Of a stretch of 64,000 nt of DNA, positions 27,721 to 37,426 are shown one piece after another; the first letter of the stretch is position 1, and the number at the start of each line of letters is the position of its first letter. The notes under the pieces were generated by a model. The model ran no database searches. It had not been told where the DNA came from and was given only the letters and a program-made list of their open reading frames with translations. Origin of the DNA: Vibrio chagasii. GTDB taxonomy: Bacteria; Pseudomonadota; Gammaproteobacteria; Enterobacterales; Vibrionaceae. The position numbers and the translations under genes were made by a program. The stretch lies in assembly GCF_002954585.1 (NCBI RefSeq), contig NZ_MSCI01000001.1:930001-994000 (forward strand), read 5' to 3'.

Positions 27721-28560
27721 ATGACATCAGAATCAAAACATGCCCTAGTTGTGGAAGGAGGTGCAATGCGTGGCATCTTTGCCGCTGGGGTGTTAGACGG
27801 CTTTATAGACCACCAATACAACCCGTTCGATTTCTGCATCGGCGTCTCTGCGGGCTCAACCAACTTAGCCTCTTGGTTGTCTAACCAACGCGGCCGAACC
27901 TATACCATTATTTCCGACTACTCATGCCAACCTGAGTTTATTAACTTCAAGAAGTTTGCCAAAGGTGGACACTTGCTTGACCTCGACTGGCTTTGGGATC
28001 ATATCGCACAACATTATCCATACGATATGGAAGCCTTCGATAAACAACCGCTCCCCTTTCAAGTTGTGACCACGGATGTTGAAACTGGTGAACCGCTCTA
28101 CACGCAGGGTGAAAAGAGTAACCTAGAAGAACTCCTTAAAGCTTCCTGCTCTGTCCCTATGGCCTACCGCACGCCTCTGAGAGTAAATGGTCGAAAGATG
28201 ATAGACGGTGGAGTGGTCGATTCCATTCCCGTGGTTGAGGCTTATAAACAGGGTGCGAAACAGATCACCGTGATCCTCTCGCAAAAACAGGGTTACAAAA
28301 AGCGTCCACCGAAAGCACCTTGGCTCTTACGTCGCCTAATGAAAGATACACCTCAACTGGCTGAGGCCATGATCACGCGTGCAGAGCAATACAATCAAAC
28401 CTTAGAGTTTATTGAGAACCCACCTCATGATTGCACCATTAAGGTTATCGTGCCAGACGATAATTTTGCTGTGGGACGGTTAACCACAGATAAAGACAAG
28501 CTTGACGCCGGTTACCAAATGGGGCTAAAGGCAGCAGAGCGATTCGTTGCACAAACGTAA
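27721..28560 (+). CDS. Patatin-like phospholipase (YjjU type)
   Basis: A 279-residue patatin-fold lipid hydrolase. The oxyanion motif GGAMRGIFAAGV lies near 13-24, the nucleophile serine in GVSAGS near 41-46, and the catalytic aspartate in MIDGGVVDS near 160-168, so the Ser-Asp dyad is complete. There is no signal peptide or membrane helix, so it is probably cytosolic acting on membrane lipid. The lysine/arginine-rich stretch KKRPPKAPWLLRRL near 199-212 could contact phospholipid. AGGGAG precedes the ATG. It follows the XRE gene by 87 bases and may be transcribed separately. Confidence 0.85.
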   Translation: MTSESKHALVVEGGAMRGIFAAGVLDGFIDHQYNPFDFCIGVSAGSTNLASWLSNQRGRTYTIISDYSCQPEFINFKKFAKGGHLLDLDWLWDHIAQHYPYDMEAFDKQPLPFQVVTTDVETGEPLYTQGEKSNLEELLKASCSVPMAYRTPLRVNGRKMIDGGVVDSIPVVEAYKQGAKQITVILSQKQGYKKRPPKAPWLLRRLMKDTPQLAEAMITRAEQYNQTLEFIENPPHDCTIKVIVPDDNFAVGRLTTDKDKLDAGYQMGLKAAERFVAQT

Positions 28561-28620
28561 AGCAGTTACTGAATGCTAAGTAGCCTGCTTTAATCCCCCT
28601 GCTCTCTAGCTGCAAAACAA

Positions 28621-28648
28621 AAAAAGCGAGCCACTTGGGCTCGCTTTT
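28621..28648. terminator. Bidirectional terminator, patatin / ackA
   Basis: AAAAGCGAGCC and GGGCTCGCTTTT form an 11-base stem with a four-base loop between convergent genes. Confidence 0.88.
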
Positions 28649-28670
28649 CAGTATTTAATTTTAAGCTAAA

Positions 28671-29864
28671 TTACAGAAGTTCTACCGACTGCTGAGCAAT
28701 CACGAACTCTTCGTTGGTTGGGATAACCATCGCTATTGCGTCTAGCATCTCAGACTTAGCGATGATGCCGTCAGCACCAAAGCGAGCAGATTCGTTGCCA
28801 GCAACATCTTCAACAAAACCTAGGATCTTAAGGTTTTTCAGGATCTCACGACGGATTGGTAGAGAGTTCTCGCCGATACCACCTGTAAAGATGATGCCGT
28901 CTAGAGAGTCTAGTGTTGCAAGGTAAGAAGCAACGTATTTAGCTACGCGGTATGTGAATACTTCGAAAGCCAGCTTAGCGCCTTCATGACCCTCTTCCAT
29001 AGCTTCTAAAATGCCACGAGCATCGCTCGTTAGACCAGACACGCCTAGGAAACCAGACTCCTTGTTAAGAGAGTTGAAGACTTGCTCTTGTGACCAACCT
29101 TTCTTAAGAAGGTATTCGATGATACCTGGGTCTAAGTCACCACAACGTGTACCCATCATAAGGCCAGAAAGTGGTGTGAAGCCCATTGATGTATCAACAC
29201 TGTTACCATCTTTGATAGCACATACCGATGCGCCGTTACCTAGGTGAACAGAGATAAAGCTAGATTCTTCAACAGGCTTGTTTAGCATCTTCGCAGCTTC
29301 ACGGCTTACGAAGTAGTGGCTAGTACCGTGGAAACCGTAACGACGTACACCGAAGTCTGTGTATAGCTCTTTAGCAATTGCACCAGTAAATGCGCGTTGT
29401 GGCATTGTTTGGTGGAAAGCCGTATCAAATACAGCGAACTGAGGCAGAGAAGGGAAAGCTTCAATCGCGGCGCGGATGCCGATAGCACCTGCTGGGTTAT
29501 GAAGCGGAGCAAGATCAGATAGGCTTTCAATCTCGTTCGTTACTTCTTCAGTAATGCGAACACTTTGAGTGAACTTCTCACCACCGTGAACGATACGGTG
29601 ACCGATAGCAACGATATCTGCCGTGAAACCAAGGTCTTCCATCAGGCCTACCAATTTGCCAATAGCAATCTTGTGGTGGCTACCTTCACCCTGAATAGCA
29701 ATTTCAGTTTTCTCGCCTTGGTATTTCCAGCTCATACGAGCATCTTCAAGACCAAAACACTCCCCTAAGCCACTCAATACTGCTTCACCAGAAACAGAAT
29801 CAATGACAGCAAATTTAAGGGATGAACTACCCGAGTTAATAACCAGAACAAACGAATTAGACAT
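28671..29864 (-). CDS. ackA: Acetate kinase
   Basis: A 397-residue ASKHA-fold kinase that interconverts acetyl phosphate + ADP with acetate + ATP. It has VLVINSGSSSLKFAVID at the N-terminus, HRIVHGGE near 87-94, AVFDTAFHQTMP near 142-153, RYGFHGTSH near 174-182, and FTGGIGEN near 325-332, all diagnostic. The length is the family norm. No pta gene is adjacent, so this is likely a second, solitary acetate kinase as many vibrios have on chromosome 2; that is inference. AGGAT precedes the ATG. Confidence 0.93.
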   Translation of the reverse strand: MSNSFVLVINSGSSSLKFAVIDSVSGEAVLSGLGECFGLEDARMSWKYQGEKTEIAIQGEGSHHKIAIGKLVGLMEDLGFTADIVAIGHRIVHGGEKFTQSVRITEEVTNEIESLSDLAPLHNPAGAIGIRAAIEAFPSLPQFAVFDTAFHQTMPQRAFTGAIAKELYTDFGVRRYGFHGTSHYFVSREAAKMLNKPVEESSFISVHLGNGASVCAIKDGNSVDTSMGFTPLSGLMMGTRCGDLDPGIIEYLLKKGWSQEQVFNSLNKESGFLGVSGLTSDARGILEAMEEGHEGAKLAFEVFTYRVAKYVASYLATLDSLDGIIFTGGIGENSLPIRREILKNLKILGFVEDVAGNESARFGADGIIAKSEMLDAIAMVIPTNEEFVIAQQSVELL

Positions 29865-30447
29865 TGGATATGGATCCTGTTTCAGTACGAATTAGATGAA
29901 GTGTTTACTTCAATTTTAGTTAAGCCCATTATTCAATAATTTTTGAATCTTTCAACTTTTGTTTTGAAAAAATCACCAAATGAACACAATTAAGTTGATC
30001 TTAGTCATTATTTTATTTATTTCGAGAGCAAAATTAAAAAATAGTTGAATCTAAAAATGAACAAACTGACAACGCAAACGACTGCTTAAAATATTTTTAA
30101 CTTGATTTGAGTGATCCGGTAGGCGGTCAACATCATGAATCAAAGCAACTGTTCGCGCCCCGTCCAACACTCTCCATTCTCTAAAAACTGAGCCCCGCGT
30201 AAGCAGACTACATAGCAATTTAACAGGCTTTTATTACCACTACCCCAACCTGTAGCACGTAAATTAAGTATAGCCTTGCAATGCTATACAGCTACGTTAA
30301 CGGAACGAAATAAGGTGTTTGCTCCCTTCATACAGAACTGAGATCAATCACTTCTAACTGGGTCACAGAGGTAATATCAATCTTGGCGTAAAGTAAGGCA
30401 CTTTGGTTACGAGCAGTGTGGTCGGAAAAATAAACAAGCAGGCACAA
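29865..30447. other. Intergenic region upstream of ackA
   Basis: 583 bases with no convincing ORF. It must hold the ackA promoter. A nested dyad at 30252-30295 (GTAGC...GTATAGC, eight-base loop, GCTATAC-A-GCTAC) could be a structured RNA or an operator. I recognise no known small RNA. Confidence 0.5.
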
Positions 30448-30474
30448 AAAAGCCGAGCATAATGCTCGGCTTTT
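30448..30474 (-). terminator. Terminator of deaD
   Basis: AAAAGCCGAGCAT pairs with ATGCTCGGCTTTT around a single-base centre. A run of six T follows on the minus strand. Confidence 0.88.
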
Positions 30475-30516
30475 AAATTCAGTGTCTAGACTAGAGCGTC
30501 TAAGCTAAAAGGTTGA

Positions 30517-32445
30517 TTAGCCTTCGTTGCGCTCTGGACGACGACCACGGTTACCGCCGTTGCCATGGCCACGTTCGCCACGGTAGTTGCCACGGTGATC
30601 GCCACCGCGGTTACGGTCGAAACGACGCTCGCCGTCACGGTTGCCGTCACGGTTGCCGTCACGGTTGCCATCGCGGTTACCACGGTATCCACCGCGACCG
30701 CCTTCACGATTACCATCACGGTTTCCGCGGTAACCACCACGACCACCATCACGACCGCCACGGCCACCGTTACCACGACGTGGTTCACGGAAATCGTTGA
30801 AGTCTACAACAACAGCGCCAGCTTCTTTTTGACGGATGCGTAGCTTGCTTAGTTTACCAGCAGTTTCAGAGTTCATTGCTTTTGGCAGTTGAACGTAAGT
30901 TGAACCTTGGTCAAGTTTGATAGCACCGATAGAACCTTTAGTTAGGCCAAGTTCGTTTGCTAGTGCGCCAACGATATCTTTAACCTGAACACCTTGCTCA
31001 CGGCCAACTTGTAGTTGGTAAGTATCCCAATCTTGATTGCTGAAATCACGGCCACCGTTGTCACGGTTTTCACGACGCTCTCTACGACGGTTCTTGTCGC
31101 GCTCAATCGCTGCGATCATTGGGTCTTCACCAATGTAGAACAGTGGGCTCTTGCCTTGCTGACGCTTAAGAAGCATCGCTGCTAGAGTAGCAGCATCAAC
31201 GTCTAGAGACTCTTGCAGAGTAGTAATGAGACCTGCGAAGTTTTCTAGAGCTTTGCTTTCTTTCTCAGTTTCAAGCTCAGCGCCAAGCTTAGCAACACGT
31301 GCAGCAGCAACTTGGTCACGTAGAGGAAGTTGGATTTCTTCCATTGTAGACTTAGTTACGCGCTCGATTGTACGAAGCATACGAATTTGGTTTGTGCGAA
31401 CTAAAAGGATCGCTTTACCTTTACGTCCAGCACGGCCAGTACGACCAATACGGTGGATGTAAGATTCAACATCGAATGGGATGTCGTAGTTGAATACGTG
31501 AGTGATACGTGGAACATCAAGACCACGAGCTACAACGTCTGTTGCAACTAGAATATCGATAACACCTTGTTTGATGTGATCAACAGTGCGCTCACGTAGA
31601 GACTGAGGAATATCACCGTGCAGTGCAGCAGCTTTAAAGCCACGTGCAGATAGCCAATCAGCTAGACGCTCTGTATCTTGGCGAGTACGTACGAATACGA
31701 TTGACGCGTCAGTTTCTTCAGTTTCTAGTAGACGAGACATTGCTTCGTCTTTTTCTACGCCTTTAACAACCCAGAAGTTCTGAGCTACTTTATCAACTGT
31801 GTGGTTAGTACCAGCAACGTCAACTTTAGCCGGGTTACGTAGGTAACGGTCAACAATAGTCTTAACCATTGGAGGCATAGTTGCAGAGAAAAGTACACGT
31901 TGTGCAGATTCTGGAGCTTGCTCAAGGATCCAAGTAACGTCATCTACGAAGCCCATTTTTAGCATTTCATCTGCTTCATCAAGAACAAATGTGTGTGCTT
32001 CATCTAGGTGCAGACGGTCACGAGTTAGTAAGTCTTTAACACGACCTGGAGTACCAACAACAATGTGAGCACCGCGGCTTAGAGCGCGCATTTGGTCAAC
32101 GATTGAAGCACCACCGTAGATCTCAATAACTTTAAGACCTTTGATGTCACGGCCTAGGTTTTTGATTTCCGCAGCAACTTGGATCGCTAGCTCACGAGTA
32201 GGAGCCATGATGATTGCTTGTGGTTTGTGTTGGTTTAGGTTGATTTTGTTTAGTAAAGGCAGAGAGAATGCTGCTGTTTTACCAGTACCAGTCTGTGCTT
32301 TACCTAGTGCGTCACGGCCTTCAAGAAGAAGAGGAATAGCTGCTGCTTGGATTGGAGTTGGAGAAACGAAACCCATGCTATCAAGAGCTGAAAGGATGTT
32401 TTCGTTTAGGGCTAATTCATTAAATTGAATTACAGATTCGGACAT
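30517..32445 (-). CDS. deaD: ATP-dependent RNA helicase DeaD (CsdA)
   Basis: A 642-residue DEAD-box helicase that remodels RNA in ribosome assembly and mRNA turnover, important in the cold. Motif I AQTGTGKT is near 50-57, then DEAD, SAT and HRIGRTGR near 329-336. After the helicase core come a DeaD-type RNA-binding domain (about 480-560) and a glycine/arginine/asparagine-rich tail with repeated NRDG units, disordered by composition. I chose the ATG at 32445 (MSESVIQF) because the residues upstream are not family-like. It is long-leadered and divergent from rnb. The tail is encoded by a 12-base tandem repeat that may vary in copy number. Confidence 0.92.
   Translation of the reverse strand: MSESVIQFNELALNENILSALDSMGFVSPTPIQAAAIPLLLEGRDALGKAQTGTGKTAAFSLPLLNKINLNQHKPQAIIMAPTRELAIQVAAEIKNLGRDIKGLKVIEIYGGASIVDQMRALSRGAHIVVGTPGRVKDLLTRDRLHLDEAHTFVLDEADEMLKMGFVDDVTWILEQAPESAQRVLFSATMPPMVKTIVDRYLRNPAKVDVAGTNHTVDKVAQNFWVVKGVEKDEAMSRLLETEETDASIVFVRTRQDTERLADWLSARGFKAAALHGDIPQSLRERTVDHIKQGVIDILVATDVVARGLDVPRITHVFNYDIPFDVESYIHRIGRTGRAGRKGKAILLVRTNQIRMLRTIERVTKSTMEEIQLPLRDQVAAARVAKLGAELETEKESKALENFAGLITTLQESLDVDAATLAAMLLKRQQGKSPLFYIGEDPMIAAIERDKNRRRERRENRDNGGRDFSNQDWDTYQLQVGREQGVQVKDIVGALANELGLTKGSIGAIKLDQGSTYVQLPKAMNSETAGKLSKLRIRQKEAGAVVVDFNDFREPRRGNGGRGGRDGGRGGYRGNRDGNREGGRGGYRGNRDGNRDGNRDGNRDGERRFDRNRGGDHRGNYRGERGHGNGGNRGRRPERNEG
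30631..30678 (-). repeat. 12-base tandem repeat in the deaD tail
   Basis: Four head-to-tail units of GCCGTCACGGTT on the plus strand. The first three are identical and the fourth differs by two bases (GCCATCGCGGTT). Each unit encodes NRDG in the DeaD C-terminus. More diverged GNRDG/GGRGGYR units flank it. Confidence 0.88.
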
Positions 32446-32837
32446 TGGGATCCCACTATATATAAGTAAACAAAAGGTCCCGGGAGCTCTACCATTTCCA
32501 ATACTGATCCAATCAGATACTGATTCCATTCAGAGTTACGAAGCAGTAATAAAACACTTCAAGCCATTAGGGACGTCTAAGGGAGGCGGATTATTCCTTA
32601 AATGCATAAAAAAAGCCAGAAAAAATTGAATTACATCACATATTTTTCGGTTTTCTTTCAATACTGGCTATCATATCGTCAAAACTTGATGAATATCTCG
32701 TCATAGCCGTTTACATCAATTGAATTGAACCTAGTAAATAAGATGGCAATTAATTTGCTCTCCTTTCGGCTTTAAGTAGTAATCATGCTTCGCAATGATT
32801 ATAGTGTGCTCAATTGTTCTCGTAAGATAAAAGTAAG
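32446..32837. other. Divergent leader region, deaD / rnb
   Basis: 392 bases with no ORF. It must contain both promoters, and the deaD side is long enough for an extended 5' leader like those of cold-induced deaD genes. I could not place a confident promoter or cold-shock motif. Confidence 0.5.
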
Positions 32838-34844
32838 ATGTTTCAAGATAACCCTCTACTCGCTCAGCTTAAGCAACAAATCCAAGAAACCCTGCCGAAA
32901 AAGGAAGGCACAATCAAAGCCACTGAAAAAGGATTTGGTTTTCTAGAAGTAGATAGCAAGACTAGCTACTTCATCCCGCCACCGTATATGAAGAAATGCA
33001 TTCATGGTGACAAAGTAGTCGCTATCATCCGTACTGAAAAAGAACGTGAAGTAGCTGAGCCAGAAGAGCTAGTGGAACAAGGTCTTACTCGATTCATCGC
33101 ACGAGTAACGCTGTTCAAAGGTCGACTTAACGTTGTTCCTGATCACCCACAACTGAAAAAGCTGCAACTTAAAGCCAAAGCTCAGAAAGGTTTAAACCCT
33201 GAGACGCTAAAAGAAGGCGACTGGGTTGTGGCACATATCATTCAGCACCCGCTAAAAGGTGATAACGGCTTCCTTGCGCAAATCTCAGAAAAGATCACTG
33301 ACGCTGACGACAAAATAGCACCTTGGTGGGTAACTCTCGCACAAAATGACCTTCCAAACAGTGAGCCAGAGGGTATCGACAACTGGCAGATCAATGATGA
33401 TGCTGATCTTGAACGTGTAGACATGACCCATGTTCCTTTTGTGACTATCGATGGCGAAAGCACAAAAGATATGGACGATGCGCTATACGCGAAAAAGAAA
33501 GAGAACGGTGATTTTGAACTGACTATCGCGATCGCTGATCCAACAGCATACATCTCTCCAGATAATGCGATGGACAAAGTAGCTCGCGAGCGTGGCTTCA
33601 CTATCTACCTACCTGGTCGTAACATCCCAATGTTACCTCGTGACCTTGCAGACAACTTATGTTCGCTTATCGAGAATGAAGTTCGCCCTGCCTTATGCTG
33701 CACAGTAACCGTATCTAAAGATGGCGTTATTGGCGATGACATTAAGTTCTTCGCGGCGAACATTAAATCCCACGCTCGTTTAGCATACGACAACGTATCA
33801 GACTGGCTAGAAACAGGTGCATCAGAGAAATGGCAACCATCTGAAGAAATCGCAGCGATTGTTTCTGACCTACATGAATTTGCACAAGCACGTTCAGCAT
33901 GGCGCTCAGCAAACGCAGTAGTATTCCCAGATCGACCTGACTACCGCTTTGAACTAAGCGAAGATAACGATGTTGTTGCTATTCACGCAGACATGCGTCG
34001 TAGTGCGAACAAGTTGGTTGAAGAGTCGATGATCAGCGCAAACATCTGTGCAGGTCGAGTGTTAAAAGAAAGCTTCAACCAAGGTGTGTTTAACTGCCAC
34101 TCCGGTTTCAAAGCCGAGAAAGTTGCAGACGTTCTTGAACTGGTTAATCCACAAGCAGAAACACCGTTCACAGAAGAGCAGATCGTTTCTCTTGAAGGTT
34201 TTGCAGCATTGCGTCGCTGGTTAGGTTCACTTGACAGCAATTACTACGACAACCGTATTCGTAAGTTCCAAGCGTACAGTGAAATTAGCAACGAGCCTGC
34301 ACCACACTACGCAATGGGTCTAGACATTTACGCGACTTGGACGTCTCCAATTCGTAAATACGGTGACATGATTAACCACCGTATGCTGAAAGCACATATC
34401 CTTGGCAAAGCACCAATTCAAACACCAGATGAGACTATCGGTGATGAACTTGCACTACACCGCCGCCATCACGGTATGGCCGAGCGTAATGTTGGTGATT
34501 GGTTATATGCTCGTACGTTAGCTAACGCACCAGCCGAAGAAACACGCTTCCAAGCAGAAATCTTCGACATTAACCGCGCAGGTATGCGTGTTCGCTTGCT
34601 AGAGAATGGTGCCGCTGCATTTATCCCTGGTTCTCTCATTCTTGATAATAAAGAAAGAATCGAGTGCAACAGTGATATGGGTACTGTATCTATCGATAAA
34701 GAAATGGTATACAAACTGGGAGACGTTTTAGAAGTAGCTCTCTCTGAAGTTAATCAGGAAAACCGTAATTTGGTAGCAAAGCCTACTCAAGTATTTGCGG
34801 ACTTGCCTAGCGAGCCTGAAACAACAAACGAAACCGAAGCTTAG
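32838..34844 (+). CDS. rnb: Exoribonuclease II
   Basis: A 668-residue 3'-to-5' processive ribonuclease. An N-terminal cold-shock-type RNA-binding domain has [15 protein letters not shown] near 24-38. The RNB catalytic domain begins near 190, with the magnesium aspartates in [10 protein letters not shown] near 208-217 and [17 protein letters not shown] near 262-278. The C-terminal S1 domain includes [18 protein letters not shown] near 584-601. The length is slightly above E. coli RNase II. It degrades unstructured mRNA and is partnered in context, though not in operon, with the divergent helicase deaD. Confidence 0.93.
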   Translation: MFQDNPLLAQLKQQIQETLPKKEGTIKATEKGFGFLEVDSKTSYFIPPPYMKKCIHGDKVVAIIRTEKEREVAEPEELVEQGLTRFIARVTLFKGRLNVVPDHPQLKKLQLKAKAQKGLNPETLKEGDWVVAHIIQHPLKGDNGFLAQISEKITDADDKIAPWWVTLAQNDLPNSEPEGIDNWQINDDADLERVDMTHVPFVTIDGESTKDMDDALYAKKKENGDFELTIAIADPTAYISPDNAMDKVARERGFTIYLPGRNIPMLPRDLADNLCSLIENEVRPALCCTVTVSKDGVIGDDIKFFAANIKSHARLAYDNVSDWLETGASEKWQPSEEIAAIVSDLHEFAQARSAWRSANAVVFPDRPDYRFELSEDNDVVAIHADMRRSANKLVEESMISANICAGRVLKESFNQGVFNCHSGFKAEKVADVLELVNPQAETPFTEEQIVSLEGFAALRRWLGSLDSNYYDNRIRKFQAYSEISNEPAPHYAMGLDIYATWTSPIRKYGDMINHRMLKAHILGKAPIQTPDETIGDELALHRRHHGMAERNVGDWLYARTLANAPAEETRFQAEIFDINRAGMRVRLLENGAAAFIPGSLILDNKERIECNSDMGTVSIDKEMVYKLGDVLEVALSEVNQENRNLVAKPTQVFADLPSEPETTNETEA

Positions 34845-34896
34845 TAGCTGCAAAGGCTAGGCCTTTCAAGGTCAAATGCTTCAAAGGTTCACCTCT

Positions 34897-34924
34897 AAAG
34901 GCGCTAATTATTAGCGCCTTTTTT
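34897..34924 (+). terminator. Terminator of rnb
   Basis: AAAGGCGCTAA and TTAGCGCCTTT form an 11-base stem with a tight loop, followed by T. Confidence 0.88.
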
Positions 34925-34994
34925 GTAAATGTCTCATGCTTAAACAATACTAAAATTAATAAGCAACTCGTTTACAACGCCAAAGAAGCACATT

Positions 34995-35825
34995 ATGTCA
35001 TCAATAACAGTTACTCAATTCAGAAACTTCATCCCCAGGAAACGAGAACGGTACCCCGCCTCTAAGAATGGTATTTTCATCGTTTCAAAAGGCAGTATCT
35101 CTTTTGTGCTCCCCGATGGCACCGAAGCCTCATTGCAGGCAGGCGACTTCACACTTTATAACTCAGGCCAAATCAAAGACATCACAGTAGATACAGAAAA
35201 CGGCGAATTCAGCGCAACCTGCTTAGATTTTGATTTAGATATTTTCCAAAAGTTCATCAACCAATTCAGTGACCTAGAATCCACTCGAGTCCCCAACCAG
35301 TACATCAAATTCAACCAAACGGATACTGAGATCTGCGAACTGAAAGAGCTCATCATGTCTTTAGCTCATTCTTCAACTAAAAATGACTACGCACTCACTC
35401 AATTAGGCTTAGGTTTGCTCTCACTGATGGTCGAACAATACCCTGCTCTGCTGGTTATCATCGCACGAGCTTCAAGGTTAACGGTGACGCAAAAAGTTAT
35501 TCACTACATTGAACAGAATATTGAAAATAATATCTCTCTAGACACGCTCGCCAGCTATATGGGAATGTCGCCAGCCACACTGAAACGTCGTTTATCAGCT
35601 GAAGATCTTTCGTTTTCCAACTTATTGAAGATTAAGCGTATTGCTCATGCCGCAACGCAGCTGAGAACGTCGACCAAATCCATTACACAAATCGCTTATG
35701 AGTCTGGCTTTAAGAGCGCTGCGCATTTCAGTACCGCCTTTAAAACGTATCATGGAAAAACACCAAAAGATTTCCGATCACTCATCGCACAATCTCAATT
35801 GCAAAGCATAAAACCTCAGGTTTAA
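34995..35825 (+). CDS. AraC-family transcriptional regulator
   Basis: A 276-residue regulator. The N-terminal half is a cupin-like ligand domain (GIFIVSKGSISFVLPDGTEASLQAGDF, read in two parts, near 26-52). The C-terminal AraC DNA-binding domain (about 175-265) has two helix-turn-helices, with ISLDTLASYMGMSPATLKRRL near 184-204 and SITQIAYESGFKSAAHFSTAF near 232-252. No partner gene is adjacent in a suggestive arrangement, so its targets are elsewhere or unknown. Confidence 0.87.
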   Translation: MSSITVTQFRNFIPRKRERYPASKNGIFIVSKGSISFVLPDGTEASLQAGDFTLYNSGQIKDITVDTENGEFSATCLDFDLDIFQKFINQFSDLESTRVPNQYIKFNQTDTEICELKELIMSLAHSSTKNDYALTQLGLGLLSLMVEQYPALLVIIARASRLTVTQKVIHYIEQNIENNISLDTLASYMGMSPATLKRRLSAEDLSFSNLLKIKRIAHAATQLRTSTKSITQIAYESGFKSAAHFSTAFKTYHGKTPKDFRSLIAQSQLQSIKPQV

Positions 35826-35924
35826 AGAAGTTAAATTAATCGAGACGAAAGATTTGGTTTCGGCACATCGAAGCCGGTGGCTTTAGGCGTTGTATCACCA
35901 CTAGCTAGGACATAAGGTTGGAGG

Positions 35925-36287
35925 CTATGACCAGAAGTATGATTTGGGATCTTTTTCAATTTCAGACAACACTGCTTCAAGGTCTTTCGATTTAGGAAGA
36001 TAAGGGTAAGGTCCCCAAGCCACAGTATCTGACTGTGCACCCTCTTCTAATGGAACTGTAATCAGCCAACATGCTGACGGCTCATCAAAAGTCACGCAGG
36101 CAACGTCGTTTGTGTAATCACTATGAGATGAGTCGAGCAGATAATGCGCCTGTGAGAACATCACACCGCCCTCACACTCTTCAAATAAGGATTTGCCTAA
36201 CTCAACAGGTAAACTGCTATTACGGGAAGTACAGAGCTTTTCAGCCCCAACGAGAAGACGATTAAGTTCTATATGAATGACGGACAT
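35925..36287 (-). CDS. Hypothetical protein, 120 residues
   Basis: I do not recognise this protein. It is soluble, has no signal peptide, and contains MSVIHIELNRLLVGAEKL at the start, GGVMFSQAHYLLDSS in the middle and acidic/aromatic residues at the end (DPKSYFWS). AAGGAG six bases before the ATG supports it being translated. Just past its stop, a second frame on the same strand continues open to 35831 with protein-like composition (SLQPYVLASGDTTPKATG), so the gene may once have been longer and shifted frame. It converges on the AraC gene. Confidence 0.6.
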   Translation of the reverse strand: MSVIHIELNRLLVGAEKLCTSRNSSLPVELGKSLFEECEGGVMFSQAHYLLDSSHSDYTNDVACVTFDEPSACWLITVPLEEGAQSDTVAWGPYPYLPKSKDLEAVLSEIEKDPKSYFWS

Positions 36288-36543
36288 AACACTCCTTGTA
36301 ACTTCATAGAAATTCTCAAAGTTGAAATCCCTTTTGAAAGCTTAGGACTCAACCGAGATTTTAGCGAACCCTCCCAAACAAAATCCCGACCGCGCTCCCA
36401 TAAACCAATCTTACTCACGTGAGGGTTCTCAAACCGAATATTCATTAGCCCTTTCCACCATAAAGCAAGCATATGGAATTTCACAAAAGTGTCATATAAC
36501 CCACCTATGATATGCGACAAATGTTATTAACTAGGAGTTGTTT

Positions 36544-37359
36544 ATGTTACGAGTCGCGCTTGCCTCTCTTTTATCCTTAGCCCTATCTTCTCAAGCTGTT
36601 TTAGCGCAAGAAACCAATATTTCGGGCTCCACTTCTGTTTCTCGAGTGATGGACGTATTAGCAGAGGAGTACAACAAGACTCACCCTGAGAACTATATCG
36701 CGGTTCAGGGCATCGGCTCGACAGCGGGTATTACCTTGGTTAATAAAGGTGTGGCTGATATCGGTATGAGTTCACGTTACCTAACTGATCAAGAACAGAG
36801 CGACAAACTCAAAGTATTCCCAATTGCTTTTGACGGTTTAGCTGTTGTAACTAACCGCTCAAATAGCGTGAATAACGTTTCTCGCGAACAACTGTTTGAT
36901 ATCTACAAAGGTAAAATCACCAACTGGAAAGAAGTGGGTGGTGCCGATCAACCTATCGCGGTTGTGACTCGAGAGGCGTCTTCAGGTTCACGCTACAGCT
37001 TCGAAAGCTTGCTTGGTTTAACGAAGATCATTAACGACCGTTTAGTGTCTGACATTAACCCAAATAACTTGGTGGTTAACAGCAACAGCATGGTTAAAAC
37101 CATCGTGAACCACAACCCGCACGCTATTGGTTTTATCTCTGTTGGCTCAATTGATCGTTCAATCAAGGCCATCACTTTTGAAGGTGTAGAACCGACATCT
37201 AAAAACATCGCTAACCATAGTTATGAGCTGGCTCGCCCATTCTTGTTGCTGCACAAGATCGATTCGGTTTCTGAAGAGAGCAAAGATTTCATCAAGTTTG
37301 TGAAATCTAAACAAGGCCAAGACCTTATTGAGGAATACGGCTACACTCGCATTAAGTAA
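36544..37359 (+). CDS. Phosphate-type ABC transporter substrate-binding protein, PstS family
   Basis: A 271-residue exported binding protein with signal peptide ending VLA-Q near 23. The phosphate-binding elements are ISGSTSVSRVMDVLAEEY near 27-44, GIGSTAGITLVNKGVADIGMS near 58-78 read in two parts, and TREASSGSRYSFE near 140-152. It resembles the high-affinity PstS class found in vibrios. pstC, pstA and pstB are absent nearby, so it must feed a remote transporter or act as a scavenger. TAGGAG precedes the ATG at 36544; a TTG two codons earlier is less likely. Confidence 0.88.
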   Translation: MLRVALASLLSLALSSQAVLAQETNISGSTSVSRVMDVLAEEYNKTHPENYIAVQGIGSTAGITLVNKGVADIGMSSRYLTDQEQSDKLKVFPIAFDGLAVVTNRSNSVNNVSREQLFDIYKGKITNWKEVGGADQPIAVVTREASSGSRYSFESLLGLTKIINDRLVSDINPNNLVVNSNSMVKTIVNHNPHAIGFISVGSIDRSIKAITFEGVEPTSKNIANHSYELARPFLLLHKIDSVSEESKDFIKFVKSKQGQDLIEEYGYTRIK

Positions 37360-37378
37360 GTTTTATCTTATGAAAACA

Positions 37379-37409
37379 AAAAGAGAGAGCATCACGCTCT
37401 CTCTTTTTT
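37379..37409. terminator. Bidirectional terminator, pstS-like / MaoC-like
   Basis: AAAAAGAGAGAGC and GCTCTCTCTTTTT make a 13-base stem with a five-base loop. Confidence 0.88.
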
Positions 37410-37426
37410 GAATCTTTACAAGCCAC

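Noticed and set aside
30486..30843. Several overlapping open frames on both strands across the deaD tail
   Set aside because: They are shadows of the Gly/Arg/Asn-rich repeat; low-complexity translations (Val/Thr/Ala or His/Arg/Gly) have no protein character.
36269..36520. 83-codon minus-strand frame before pstS
   Set aside because: It runs through the promoter side of pstS, overlaps the start of the 120-residue gene, and lacks a good ribosome-binding site.
36490..36540. Pho box before the pstS-like gene
   Set aside because: Only one TGTCAT half-site is seen; the second repeat at the right spacing is missing.
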